DNA of 64,000 nucleotides. Origin: Oceanobacillus manasiensis. GTDB taxonomy: Bacteria > Bacillota > Bacilli > Bacillales > Amphibacillaceae. This document shows, piece by piece, positions 56,607 through 64,000 of the stretch. The notes under the pieces are model-generated. The model made no database searches and had not been told where the DNA came from. It was given only the letters and a program-made list of their open reading frames with translations. The position numbers were made by a program, and so were the translations under genes. Numbering within the stretch: the first letter of the stretch is position 1; each line of letters opens with the position of its first letter. Location: contig NZ_CCDL010000001.1 of NCBI RefSeq assembly GCF_000724085.1, positions 744,001 through 808,000 of the forward strand, in the 5' to 3' direction.

Positions 56607-59600
56607 TTGAAAAGTTTCAGCGATATTAACATCCAAAAGCTTTTTCCGGCCATTATATACAAACGTGGACTGGAATATTATAAACAAGGAAAAGTAATGG
56701 ATCTCTTGTACGATCTTAACTACAAAGTTTGGACTGCTACTGTGAAAGGGTCTGAAGACTATTTTGTAGAGATAAATATGAGCCAATTTGCAGACGGGTC
56801 AATTGATACATATTGTGATTGCCCAGCTTTTGATACATTCGGATCCTGTAAACATGTGGCAGCTACCTTGATCAGTATTTCTCAAAAAGAAACGGACAGT
56901 CCGCCAGATATTCCGCAATATGACTACCAAACAACAAATCATTTTATACAAGCACTGACGAGTATGCCCCAGACAACAGCAACACACGACATACTTCCGG
57001 AAAAAAAGGAGATGCTTGTCCAATATTTTTGTAAATGGACCTTAGAAAATAGCCTGCAATTAGAGTTGAAAGCGGGGGAAAAACGTACTTATGTTGTGAA
57101 AGATGCGGATCAGTTTATAAATAATGTCCTGACTGGAAAGGAACATTATTTTACAAAGACGTTTACTTACAGCCCTGATCAACATTTCTTCCCTCAAGAG
57201 GACTTAGCAATCTTTGAGACTTTGCGAGAGATTATAAATAATGAGGAAATGTATTCTGAACAGAGCCAGTTTATATCACTCCGTCATAGTAATAAAGATG
57301 TTCGATATATAACGATTCCACCACTCGCCTCGAAAGCTTTGCTTGAAGAGCTAGTTAATCGCGATTTTACGGTGGATACAGGAAGGGAAAGTTATCACCC
57401 TGTTGAGATAGCCCGAGGCAAGTTACCATTTGAGTTTTCTTTGTCAAAAAACGAACGTAATGAATTAATTTTAAATATGCCTGAATTGCAAGGTGGGACA
57501 TACTTTCGCCGATACCACATCTTGTTTTCGGATGGCGTATTTTATTTCCCATCTAAGGAACAAATTCCCGTCGTAGAGCAGGTAAGCCAATTTGGATTAT
57601 CTGATTTACAATTACCTATAACGAAGCAGCAGGCGGATACTTTCTTATCTGAAGTATTACCTTCCTTGAAAAAAGTCGGAGAGGTGGAAATCTCTGAAAA
57701 GGTAACAGAAGAAATCATTCAAGTCCCATTAAGGGCGAAGATGTATTTGGAAGTGAACGACAACTGGATTGTGGGTAAATTAGAATATCATTACGGGGAC
57801 CACTATATCGACCCATTTGGTGGCCGAGAAGAGCATGATATCATTATTATTCGGGATGTGGAGAAAGAGCAGCAGATCATGCAGCTTATTGAATATGCCA
57901 ACTTTAAATATAATGGTAAAGAGCTTTATATTGAGGCGGAAGCAGAAGAAGATATTTATGAGTTTTTATACTATATCTTGCCGTTGCTTGATGAGCAATT
58001 GGAATTGTTCCTGACATCAGAAATCCGTAGCTTTATTATGGATAGTGAGCCGATGCCGAATACAAGCGTAAGGCTTGAGTCCTCTTCAAATCTTTTGGAA
58101 ATAGGATTTGATATAGAAGGAGTCAAGGATGACGAGGTTTCAAGTATTCTACAAGCAGTGATTGAAAAGAAACGTTATTACCGGTTAGAAAGTGGTGCGC
58201 TACTCTCCTTAGAGGGGGAAGAATTTAGCTCCATGAAGCAATTCTTTCAAGACATGGATGTAGATAAACGGGATTTGAATAATGGCAATTTACAAGTACC
58301 TGTTTACAGAGGCACTCAAGTAGATGCATTAATTGAAACAAATAAAAACTATGATCCTTCCTTTAGAAAATTACTACATCAGCTTAAGTCACCAGAGGAG
58401 CAGGTTTACCCATTGCCAGAAGAACTTCAAGCAAATCTGAGGAACTACCAGCAAACAGGGTTTCAATGGTTTAAATCACTTAGTCATTACCACCTTGGTG
58501 GGATTTTGGCCGATGATATGGGCTTGGGTAAAACGTTACAAAGTATTGCTTATATTGCCTCAGAGCCTAGCGATGTACCACATCTAATCGTCGCACCTTC
58601 CTCTGTCGTTTACAATTGGAAAAATGAATGTGAAAAATTCATGCCAAACTTATCTGTAGCTGTGTTAACCGGAACTCCAGCAGAGAGAAGACAACGATTG
58701 GAAGAGGACAAAGAGAAGAATGTTTGGATTACCTCTTATGCAACATTGCGGCAGGATATCGAGTATTATAGACATCTAAGTTTCCAAACACTAATTCTTG
58801 ATGAAGCACAATATATTAAAAATTATGTAACCAAGACTTCACAAGCGATTCGTGAAATCAAAGCGAGCAGAAGGTTTGCGTTAAGCGGGACACCAATTGA
58901 AAACTCGATTGATGAGTTGTGGGCTATTTTTCAAGTGGTGTTACCAGGACTTATGCCTAAGCAGCGTGAATTTAAACAGCTTTCTAATGATAAAATAGCC
59001 CTTATTACAAGGCCGTTTATCTTACGTAGGTTAAAGAAAGATGTATTAAAGGAATTGCCTGATAAAATAGAGTCCGTACACGTTTCAGAGCTCACTAAGG
59101 AACAAAAGGACCTCTATATCGGTTACCATAGACAATTACAAATCGAAGCGGCACAGTCTATGAAGGAAAATGGATTCCAGCAAAACAGAATGAAAATCCT
59201 TGCTGGCCTAACGCGTTTACGGCAAATATGCTGTCATCCGTCCTTGTTTATTGAGAACTATGAAGGGCAGTCAGGAAAGCTTGAACAACTTATGGATACC
59301 GTTCGAAACGCAATTGGAAATGGAAAGCGCATGCTGATATTCTCTCAATTTACCAGTATGCATGAGATTATTATTCAGCAATTAGAAAAAGAAAACCTGG
59401 ATTACTTTTATTTAAACGGGCAGACCCCTTCGCAGGAACGTGTGAAAATGAGTGAAAGCTTTAATGATGGTGAGAAAAGTATATTCCTCATTTCCTTAAA
59501 AGCAGGAGGCACGGGTCTTAACCTGACAGGAGCTGACACGGTTATTTTGTATGACTTGTGGTGGAACCCTGCTGTGGAAGACCAAGCTACAGGTAGGGCA

Positions 59601-59783
59601 CACCGGTTTGGGCAAAAAAATGTTGTACAGGTTATCCGTCTATTAGCAGAAGGCACAATTGAAGAAAAGATTTATGATCTTCAGCAAAAGAAGCGAGAAT
59701 TAATTGATCAGGTGATTCAGCCTGGTGAAACAATGCTTTCTGGACTTAGTGAACAAGATGTCAGAGAACTATTGAACATATAG
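56607..59783 (+). CDS. SNF2-family helicase with SWIM zinc finger
   Basis: 1058-aa SWI2/SNF2 ATPase. An N-terminal SWIM finger is visible as CDCPAFDTFGSCKHVAA (about 70-86), then a long middle region, then the helicase core: Walker A DDMGLGKT near 635, DEAQ box LILDEAQYIKN near 730, and motif VI GRAHRFGQ near 1005. In B. subtilis the comparable protein is YwqA (922 aa, no assigned function). Such proteins remodel protein-DNA complexes; some are phage-defence parts, but no defence partner gene is adjacent. The start is TTG with GGAAGG upstream. A terminator follows. Confidence 0.9.
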   Translation: MKSFSDINIQKLFPAIIYKRGLEYYKQGKVMDLLYDLNYKVWTATVKGSEDYFVEINMSQFADGSIDTYCDCPAFDTFGSCKHVAATLISISQKETDSPPDIPQYDYQTTNHFIQALTSMPQTTATHDILPEKKEMLVQYFCKWTLENSLQLELKAGEKRTYVVKDADQFINNVLTGKEHYFTKTFTYSPDQHFFPQEDLAIFETLREIINNEEMYSEQSQFISLRHSNKDVRYITIPPLASKALLEELVNRDFTVDTGRESYHPVEIARGKLPFEFSLSKNERNELILNMPELQGGTYFRRYHILFSDGVFYFPSKEQIPVVEQVSQFGLSDLQLPITKQQADTFLSEVLPSLKKVGEVEISEKVTEEIIQVPLRAKMYLEVNDNWIVGKLEYHYGDHYIDPFGGREEHDIIIIRDVEKEQQIMQLIEYANFKYNGKELYIEAEAEEDIYEFLYYILPLLDEQLELFLTSEIRSFIMDSEPMPNTSVRLESSSNLLEIGFDIEGVKDDEVSSILQAVIEKKRYYRLESGALLSLEGEEFSSMKQFFQDMDVDKRDLNNGNLQVPVYRGTQVDALIETNKNYDPSFRKLLHQLKSPEEQVYPLPEELQANLRNYQQTGFQWFKSLSHYHLGGILADDMGLGKTLQSIAYIASEPSDVPHLIVAPSSVVYNWKNECEKFMPNLSVAVLTGTPAERRQRLEEDKEKNVWITSYATLRQDIEYYRHLSFQTLILDEAQYIKNYVTKTSQAIREIKASRRFALSGTPIENSIDELWAIFQVVLPGLMPKQREFKQLSNDKIALITRPFILRRLKKDVLKELPDKIESVHVSELTKEQKDLYIGYHRQLQIEAAQSMKENGFQQNRMKILAGLTRLRQICCHPSLFIENYEGQSGKLEQLMDTVRNAIGNGKRMLIFSQFTSMHEIIIQQLEKENLDYFYLNGQTPSQERVKMSESFNDGEKSIFLISLKAGGTGLNLTGADTVILYDLWWNPAVEDQATGRAHRFGQKNVVQVIRLLAEGTIEEKIYDLQQKKRELIDQVIQPGETMLSGLSEQDVRELLNI

Positions 59784-59796
59784 GAAGTATTTCCGA

Positions 59797-59846
59797 AGTC
59801 AAATGGTTTTTCGAATGAATTGGATTCGAGATCATTTGGCTTTTTT
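59797..59846 (+). terminator. Terminator after the SNF2 gene
   Basis: AAGTCAAATG ... TCGAAT-GAATTG-GATTCGA ... CATTTGGC TTTTTT. A second hairpin AACAACG...CGTTGTT lies at 59860-59882. Confidence 0.8.
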
Positions 59847-59951
59847 GATTTTAAATAAACAACGTATTATCCGGCGTTGTTGATTAAAACGTCTGATTAG
59901 ATTGGCGAAAAGGGGGAATAGTTAAATAAAAAATGAAAGGATGTTGCCACT

Positions 59952-60278
59952 ATGACTAAAAACTTTGTAGCATACTTTAAATCGGAGAACGATGCAGAAG
60001 CTGCTAAAGCTAAACTAGAAAAACTGCGAGTTTCTAATTTGTTGGTTGATGAAGTACCTGAAGGGGAGAAGCGTAAGGCTTTCATTCCGATCGTGGGCAT
60101 GGGTACTCCTGGGACAATGAGTACAGGGGCAGGAGCAATGGGGATAATAAATACCTCAGAGGACAGCAGAGATGAACATGGGGAAGTCACCCATTTATTG
60201 GAAGGCAAGGTAGAGCAGGAAGACTACGATGAAGCAATTTCCCTACTATCAGAGAGTAAAGGTTATGAAAGTCAATAA
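59952..60278 (+). CDS. Small general-stress-type protein (YflT-like)
   Basis: 108-aa soluble protein with an FVAYFKSENDAEAAKAKLEK ferredoxin-like start and a glycine-rich centre (VGMGTPGTMSTGAGAMG). It resembles the small YflT/GsiB-style stress proteins of Bacillus that share the Asp/Ala-rich 'heat-induced' N-terminus; the function is unknown. AAAGGA precedes the ATG. No SigB promoter was convincing (a GGGGAAT box is present at about 59912 but without a proper -35). Convergent with the regulator gene. Confidence 0.6.
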   Translation: MTKNFVAYFKSENDAEAAKAKLEKLRVSNLLVDEVPEGEKRKAFIPIVGMGTPGTMSTGAGAMGIINTSEDSRDEHGEVTHLLEGKVEQEDYDEAISLLSESKGYESQ

Positions 60279-60296
60279 CGTAGTCTTTAATGCCTC

Positions 60297-61583
60297 TTAA
60301 CAAAGTGCAAACAGTTTTCTAGGACGTCCCTTTTGGTATGGCTTCTCAGCTCCTGCTACCTTAATTATCTCTGCGGTTAATAACTTATTTATAGTCCGTT
60401 CTGCACTTCGCTTGGTAACGCTGTAATGGTTAGCCACATCATGTGAGGAAAATGGCTTATTATTTCGAAGCTTAATAAATTCAATAAAGTTATAAGATAG
60501 TTCATTGTTCAATTTTGCTTTATGAATCAAGGCTTGATATAAGAAAGATGGGTCAATTTGTTTTTTTACACCTACAGGTCCTATACTCACCTGGCTTTCG
60601 TTGACGATGTAGCATGCGCTTCCTTTCTCTTTAGCTGTCATCTCTAATGCAAGCATGGCATTCTGTTGGGCCTGAAGGTGTGTTAAGCCAAGTCCAAAGC
60701 CAATCTCAATTGGCTCCTGAAATTGTTCTTCAATCTGTCGAAGCAGTGGGAAATTCCCAAAATGATTATTCAAATAGCGTAACAGCTTTTTGGAACCAAT
60801 TAACACCAAACCATGTTGATCTTTGTGTAAGGCAATGGCATCATGCTGTTTGGCAAATTTTTGCAGGATAACGTCTAAGCTTGATTGCATTCTGTAAAGA
60901 ACCACCTCATTTAGTGCACCGGGCAAATGCTCAAGATGTTTAAATCGAAAGTATCCAATTACATGTTGTACAGTCGTATTATTGTGGAATGATATACGCT
61001 TTTCTACCTTGTCAAGATTATGTTTAAAGCAAAGGTCAGGTATAGTGATATGGCGTACCGGGATGTTTTCTTTTTGGAGGCATTTCGCGATTTCGCAGTA
61101 TGCTGTTAGCACGTAATCAATTCTGCCCTCCTCCCAAAGTTTACGGTGATGTTCCAGGATGTTCTCAGCATTCCGAGCTGCTAATTCTTTCGCATAGAGA
61201 GGAAATAACTCTAGTTGCGCTTCTTTTATTGATGGTAGGACATGCTGAACCACTTCGTGGGTTGTTCCATCTAGTGAGATACGCTTTCTAGTTTGGTTTT
61301 CAGATAGGGCTTGAAGAAGTGCAGTAGTTAAAATGTATTCATCGCAATGAACTACAATAGTAGAAAGACGTCTCTTTTTTGTTTTATTCTCTACATAATG
61401 AAAGGCGATAGACTCGGTAAAAAGAAAGATATCACATAGAAAAGCTTGCTCTAGTAGGTCGGGGGTTTGATTTGCTTCTGTATAGATAAATGGGAGTAAT
61501 TCGTAGTTGGTGGCTTCTTGTTTTAAATGTTGGATTCTGACGACTGTATTTGCTGGACCAAACACCGCTACTTTTGCTTTCAT
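60297..61583 (-). CDS. Putative regulator: sensor, cyclase-like fold and winged helix
   Basis: 428 aa that I do not recognise as a named family. The N-terminal ~170 residues look like a ligand-binding sensor (KVAVFGPANTVVRIQHLKQE; ATTVGITEQ-like patterns absent), possibly PrpR_N-like. The middle (about 210-345) has a degenerate nucleotidyl-cyclase or GTP-cyclohydrolase-III-like pattern (IEIGFGLGLTHLQAQQNAML, ACYIVNESQVSIGPVG) without GGDEF catalytic residues. The C-terminal ~65 residues form a winged helix (SSHDVANHYSVTKRSAERTI, KGRPRKLFAL). AGGAGGG precedes the ATG. The hydrolase gene ends 14 bp upstream, so they share an operon. Confidence 0.55.
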   Translation of the reverse strand: MKAKVAVFGPANTVVRIQHLKQEATNYELLPFIYTEANQTPDLLEQAFLCDIFLFTESIAFHYVENKTKKRRLSTIVVHCDEYILTTALLQALSENQTRKRISLDGTTHEVVQHVLPSIKEAQLELFPLYAKELAARNAENILEHHRKLWEEGRIDYVLTAYCEIAKCLQKENIPVRHITIPDLCFKHNLDKVEKRISFHNNTTVQHVIGYFRFKHLEHLPGALNEVVLYRMQSSLDVILQKFAKQHDAIALHKDQHGLVLIGSKKLLRYLNNHFGNFPLLRQIEEQFQEPIEIGFGLGLTHLQAQQNAMLALEMTAKEKGSACYIVNESQVSIGPVGVKKQIDPSFLYQALIHKAKLNNELSYNFIEFIKLRNNKPFSSHDVANHYSVTKRSAERTINKLLTAEIIKVAGAEKPYQKGRPRKLFALC

Positions 61584-61597
61584 GTCGAACCCTCCTA

Positions 61598-62416
61598 TTA
61601 AAAATTAGCTAGAGTAGTTTTTGAGTTGGATATCACGTAATCGATTACATGTTTTCCTATTTGAGCTATTGTGCGCTGTCCTTCTGCGTTAGATGGTAAT
61701 TGATCACTAAGAACGGCAATATAAACTTTTTCTTTATTGGACTCTAGAAGGGCGACATCATGTTCTACACCACACAGTTCTCCAGTCTTATGGAAAATGG
61801 ATACTGGCATACTAGGCTGTATATACTTAGCAAGCTTATTCGTTAGCTGTTGTTTGGCAAGTATATTTTTCATAAATTCTCTGCTTTTACTAGATATATA
61901 TGAATTATGTCCCTCAGTTATTGCCTTCAATAAGGTGATCATATCTTTAGCCGTTGTATAGTTTTCTTGTCCGAGTCCCTGTGCTTCTGTATCCATAAAT
62001 TTTCGTTGTATTACAGTGTCTTTAGCACCTAGTTTCTCTACGGTGTGGTTAACAGTATCTATTCCAACAGAATCAAGCAGTATATTGGCAGCAGTATTAT
62101 CAGAAACGATGATCATAAGTTCAATTAAGTTCAAATAACTATATATATTGGAATTAGAAAGGTAGGAGATTATACCTGAACCTCCTACAACTTGTTCCTC
62201 TTCTATGTAAACGAGCTTCTCAGGATGTAACTTACCACTATCTATTTGGCGGCATACCTCAATTAAAATAGGAATCTTTGCAAGACTAGCGGCAGGACGT
62301 ATTTTATCACCATTAATAGCCAAGCTTTCCCCCCTTGAAGTAAGCAAGATAGAGTATTGTGCCTGTGCTTCGTGTATTTCTCTTTGGATAGATGCTTTAA
62401 GCTTTTCTAGATTCAT
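61598..62416 (-). CDS. Cytoplasmic class A beta-lactamase-fold serine hydrolase
   Basis: 272-aa serine hydrolase with the three class A boxes: SxxK in PAASLAKIPIL, SDN in IVSDNTAAN and KTG in FHKTGELCG. The Glu166-type omega loop is not obvious. There is no signal peptide, so the protein should stay in the cytoplasm, unlike true beta-lactamases or DD-peptidases. The ATG at 62416 follows GGAAAGG; the longer frame to 62452 begins inside a repeat element and is not used. Cotranscribed with the regulator gene 14 bp downstream. The substrate is unknown (ester, amide or peptidoglycan fragments). Confidence 0.75.
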   Translation of the reverse strand: MNLEKLKASIQREIHEAQAQYSILLTSRGESLAINGDKIRPAASLAKIPILIEVCRQIDSGKLHPEKLVYIEEEQVVGGSGIISYLSNSNIYSYLNLIELMIIVSDNTAANILLDSVGIDTVNHTVEKLGAKDTVIQRKFMDTEAQGLGQENYTTAKDMITLLKAITEGHNSYISSKSREFMKNILAKQQLTNKLAKYIQPSMPVSIFHKTGELCGVEHDVALLESNKEKVYIAVLSDQLPSNAEGQRTIAQIGKHVIDYVISNSKTTLANF

Positions 62417-62437
62417 ATAATCATTATCCTTTCCAAA

Positions 62438-62593
62438 TTTATCCCGGAGCAACCATCCGTAAGACCCCTACTTCAAAACATGAAGGGAAACCGTAAGTCT
62501 TAGGGAGTAAACGGACGCTAACACCCCGGATTCGTTTAACTAACAATCAGTGGGGGAAGAACGAAACCCTCACTGATTGAAGTTTCACTTTAT
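62438..62593. repeat. bcr1-like structured repeat, copy 2
   Basis: 146-bp element between TTTAT direct repeats (62438-62442 and 62589-62593), similar to the copy at 39285-39434: CCGGAGCAACC, GGAGTAAACGGACGCTAACACCCC, AATCAGTGGGGG and GATTGAAGTTTCAC blocks are shared. The AATCAGTGGGGG/CCCTCACTGATT hairpin is more regular here. It lies just upstream of the hydrolase start on the minus strand. Confidence 0.65.
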
Positions 62594-62816
62594 TGAATCA
62601 GGTAGAGAAGTGTACAACGATACTGTTAACGTTACCTATTAAACATACCCTTTATAAAAATATAAGGTATTTAAGGCCAACGTAAAATGATGAAAGCTGC
62701 GACAATAATCAATAAGTAGTTATATAGTATTGAATTTTCGAAAAATTGTCAAGAAAAGCTAAAAGGATTTATTTTGTCGTTTAGGGTGTCGATTTGTAGA
62801 AATAAAATCGTAGGAA
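62594..62816. other. AT-rich intergenic stretch
   Basis: No gene, RNA or clear promoter is seen in these ~220 bases between the repeat and the acyl-CoA synthetase terminator. It is the presumed promoter region of the minus-strand hydrolase operon. Confidence 0.4.
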
Positions 62817-62880
62817 GAAAAAGGCCGAAAGATTATCCGACCCATGAGACATAAGGAGTTGAATAACCATTCGGCCCTCC
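62817..62880 (-). terminator. Terminator of the acyl-CoA synthetase gene
   Basis: GGCCGAA (62823-62829) pairs with TTCGGCC (62870-62876), extended inward by ATNATCC/GGTTAT. On the minus strand a GGCC-TTTTT tract follows. Confidence 0.7.
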
Positions 62881-62918
62881 ACAATAAACAGTTATGCAGT
62901 GTGTGAATCATAGCAGTT

Positions 62919-64000
62919 TTACTTCATTTGGTAATGTTCTTTAACCTGTTCCCTAAGCTGGCGTTTTAAGAATTTACCGACAGAAGTTTTGGGGATTTCG
63001 TTTAAAAATAAAATATCATCAGGTAACCAGTATTTGGCGAATTGTGGTTCTAAGAAAGCAAGTAATTTCTCCTTCGTACCTTCCTCTTTTATTCCATCCT
63101 TAAGTACCACACAAGCTACTGGTCTTTCCTGCCATTTTGGATCCGGAATCGCGATAACACTAGCTTCTAAAACATCAGAGTGACTCATAATAGCGTTTTC
63201 AATTTCAACTGAAGAAATCCATTCTCCACCACTTTTAATTAAGTCTTTCGTACGGTCAACTATTTTTATAGTTCCTTCTTTATCAACCGTGACGACATCC
63301 CCTGTGTGGAACCAGCCATCACGAAAGGCTTGTTCGCTGCGGTTATCCTTATAATATTCACTTGCTATCCAGTTTCCGCGTAAAAGCAATTCGCCCATTT
63401 CCTCGTCATTCCATGCAATATCTCCTGTTTTACCTATTACCTTCATTTCAAGACCTGGGACAAGAATACCTTGTCTTGATCGCTCTTTTATTTTCTCCTC
63501 CTGACTAAGCTCTTGCTGGTAGCTTTTTAAACGTGAAATGGTAGCGAGCGGTGTTGTCTCAGTAGCTCCATATGCATGATAGAAAGGAATATTATACTTC
63601 TCTTCAAAGGCACGAATTAATCCAAACGGCGCTGCAGACCCTCCACATAGTACTGCTCTTAAACTGGAAGTGTCATATTTTCCAGCCTCTAACTCTTGTA
63701 GGAGGGCGATCCAAATTGTTGGCACACCAGCTGAAATCGTCACCTGAAACTTCTCTATAAAAGTTGCTAATCTCTTTGGTGTGAAATGGGGGCCAGGCAG
63801 CACCTGTGTTGCTCCGAACCAGGTACAAGCGAATGGGGTCCCCCATGCATTAACATGAAATTGTGGTACAACAGGCATGGATACATCAGATTCAGATATT
63901 GCTGCTGAGTCTGCTAAACCTAGTGCTAAGCTGTGTAGCACAATCCCTCTGTGAGAATAAGTGACACCTTTTGGCTTGCCAGTTGTTGCTGATGTGTAGC
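62919..64000 (-). CDS. Fatty-acyl-CoA synthetase (AMP-forming), N-terminus cut off
   Basis: Adenylate-forming enzyme that activates a fatty acid as acyl-AMP and then acyl-CoA; 360 C-terminal residues are present and the gene continues beyond the window edge. The P-loop-type motif YTSATTGKPKG is at the very start of the visible part, followed by AYGATETTP, the Asp of WFHTGDVV, KSGGEWIS and the C-terminal catalytic Lys in KTSVGKFLKR. Residue choice (TSATTG, then VPTIWIALLQEL) suits medium- to long-chain acyl-CoA synthetases (LcfB/YngI-like). A terminator lies at 62817-62880. Confidence 0.88.
   Translation of the reverse strand, partial: YTSATTGKPKGVTYSHRGIVLHSLALGLADSAAISESDVSMPVVPQFHVNAWGTPFACTWFGATQVLPGPHFTPKRLATFIEKFQVTISAGVPTIWIALLQELEAGKYDTSSLRAVLCGGSAAPFGLIRAFEEKYNIPFYHAYGATETTPLATISRLKSYQQELSQEEKIKERSRQGILVPGLEMKVIGKTGDIAWNDEEMGELLLRGNWIASEYYKDNRSEQAFRDGWFHTGDVVTVDKEGTIKIVDRTKDLIKSGGEWISSVEIENAIMSHSDVLEASVIAIPDPKWQERPVACVVLKDGIKEEGTKEKLLAFLEPQFAKYWLPDDILFLNEIPKTSVGKFLKRQLREQVKEHYQMK

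Noticed and set aside
56607-59783. Phage-defence system built around the SNF2 helicase
   Set aside because: No nuclease, methylase or other defence partner adjoins it; neighbours are a BceAB pair and a stress-type gene.
62417-62452. N-terminal extension of the serine hydrolase
   Set aside because: The extra codons start at a TTG inside the repeat element; GGAAAGG precedes the ATG at 62416.

Overview
The window reads as a chromosomal segment of a low-GC, Gram-positive, endospore-forming-type Bacillaceae (Oceanobacillus/Virgibacillus-like by gene content; the genus is my inference). The grounds are strong AGGAGG-type ribosome sites, frequent GTG/TTG starts, a Bacillus-style des-desK-desR cold-shock module, gltAB, a SigB-type promoter, an asnO-like synthetase, LemA/DUF3137, a NaChBac-type sodium channel and a guanidine-I riboswitch with paired SMR exporters. 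Housekeeping genes (gltAB, rlmN, class I ribonucleotide reductase) argue for a chromosome. No rRNA, tRNA, CRISPR array, integrase or transposase gene was seen.

Layout. 1-3.3 kb: tail of an MFS transporter, then the membrane-fluidity module des-desKR. 3.3-10.2 kb: htpX, a WrbA-like flavoprotein, a MITE-like repeat, a CYP152 fatty-acid peroxygenase, a DUF2817 peptidase-like protein, a voltage-gated Na+ channel and an LLM flavin oxidoreductase. 10.2-18.2 kb: gltA-gltB and rlmN. 18.3-23.4 kb: a GGEEF protein, a SigB-promoted large catalase and an alanine/Na+ symporter. 23.4-25.6 kb: an actin-like ParM and a ParR-like partner behind a repeat-rich, centromere-like stretch, unusual among chromosomal genes. 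25.7-31.5 kb: ECF sigma and anti-sigma, an AsnO-like synthetase, a DUF421 protein, and a LemA/DUF3137 pair. 31.6-39.1 kb: two metallo-beta-lactamase-fold hydrolases flanking an nrdE-flavodoxin-nrdF operon preceded by an NrdR-box-like palindrome, then a phosphoesterase and a P-loop kinase-like protein. 39.3-40.3 kb: a bcr1-like repeat, guanidine-I riboswitch and ykkCD-type exporters. 40.3-46 kb: a PepSY/YcdB-like protein, a MerR-methyltransferase fusion with a GNAT enzyme, an SH3-amidase, an FMN reductase and an orphan membrane protein. 46.1-50.4 kb: a five-gene minus-strand cluster with a GntR/YtrA-type regulator and two ABC transporters. 50.7-56.4 kb: DoxX, Cu/Zn-SOD lipoprotein, MFS transporter, a second MITE-like repeat and a BceAB-type ABC pair. 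56.6-64 kb: SWIM-SNF2 helicase, small stress-type protein, an operon pairing a signal-less beta-lactamase-fold hydrolase with an unusual regulator, a second bcr1-like repeat, and the C-terminal part of an acyl-CoA synthetase cut by the window edge.

Themes. Many genes concern stress and envelope homeostasis: cold-dependent desaturation, HtpX, KatE, SodC, guanidine export, BceAB-type transport, SH3-amidase and an ECF sigma pair. Most units are closed by clear intrinsic terminators, so operon limits are fairly certain. The points most worth a second look are the chromosomal ParMR cassette with its upstream repeats, the hydrolase/regulator operon at 60.3-62.4 kb, the MerR-methyltransferase fusion with a 19-bp-spacer promoter, and two intergenic repeat families, one copy of which appears to supply the -35 box of the guanidine exporter promoter.
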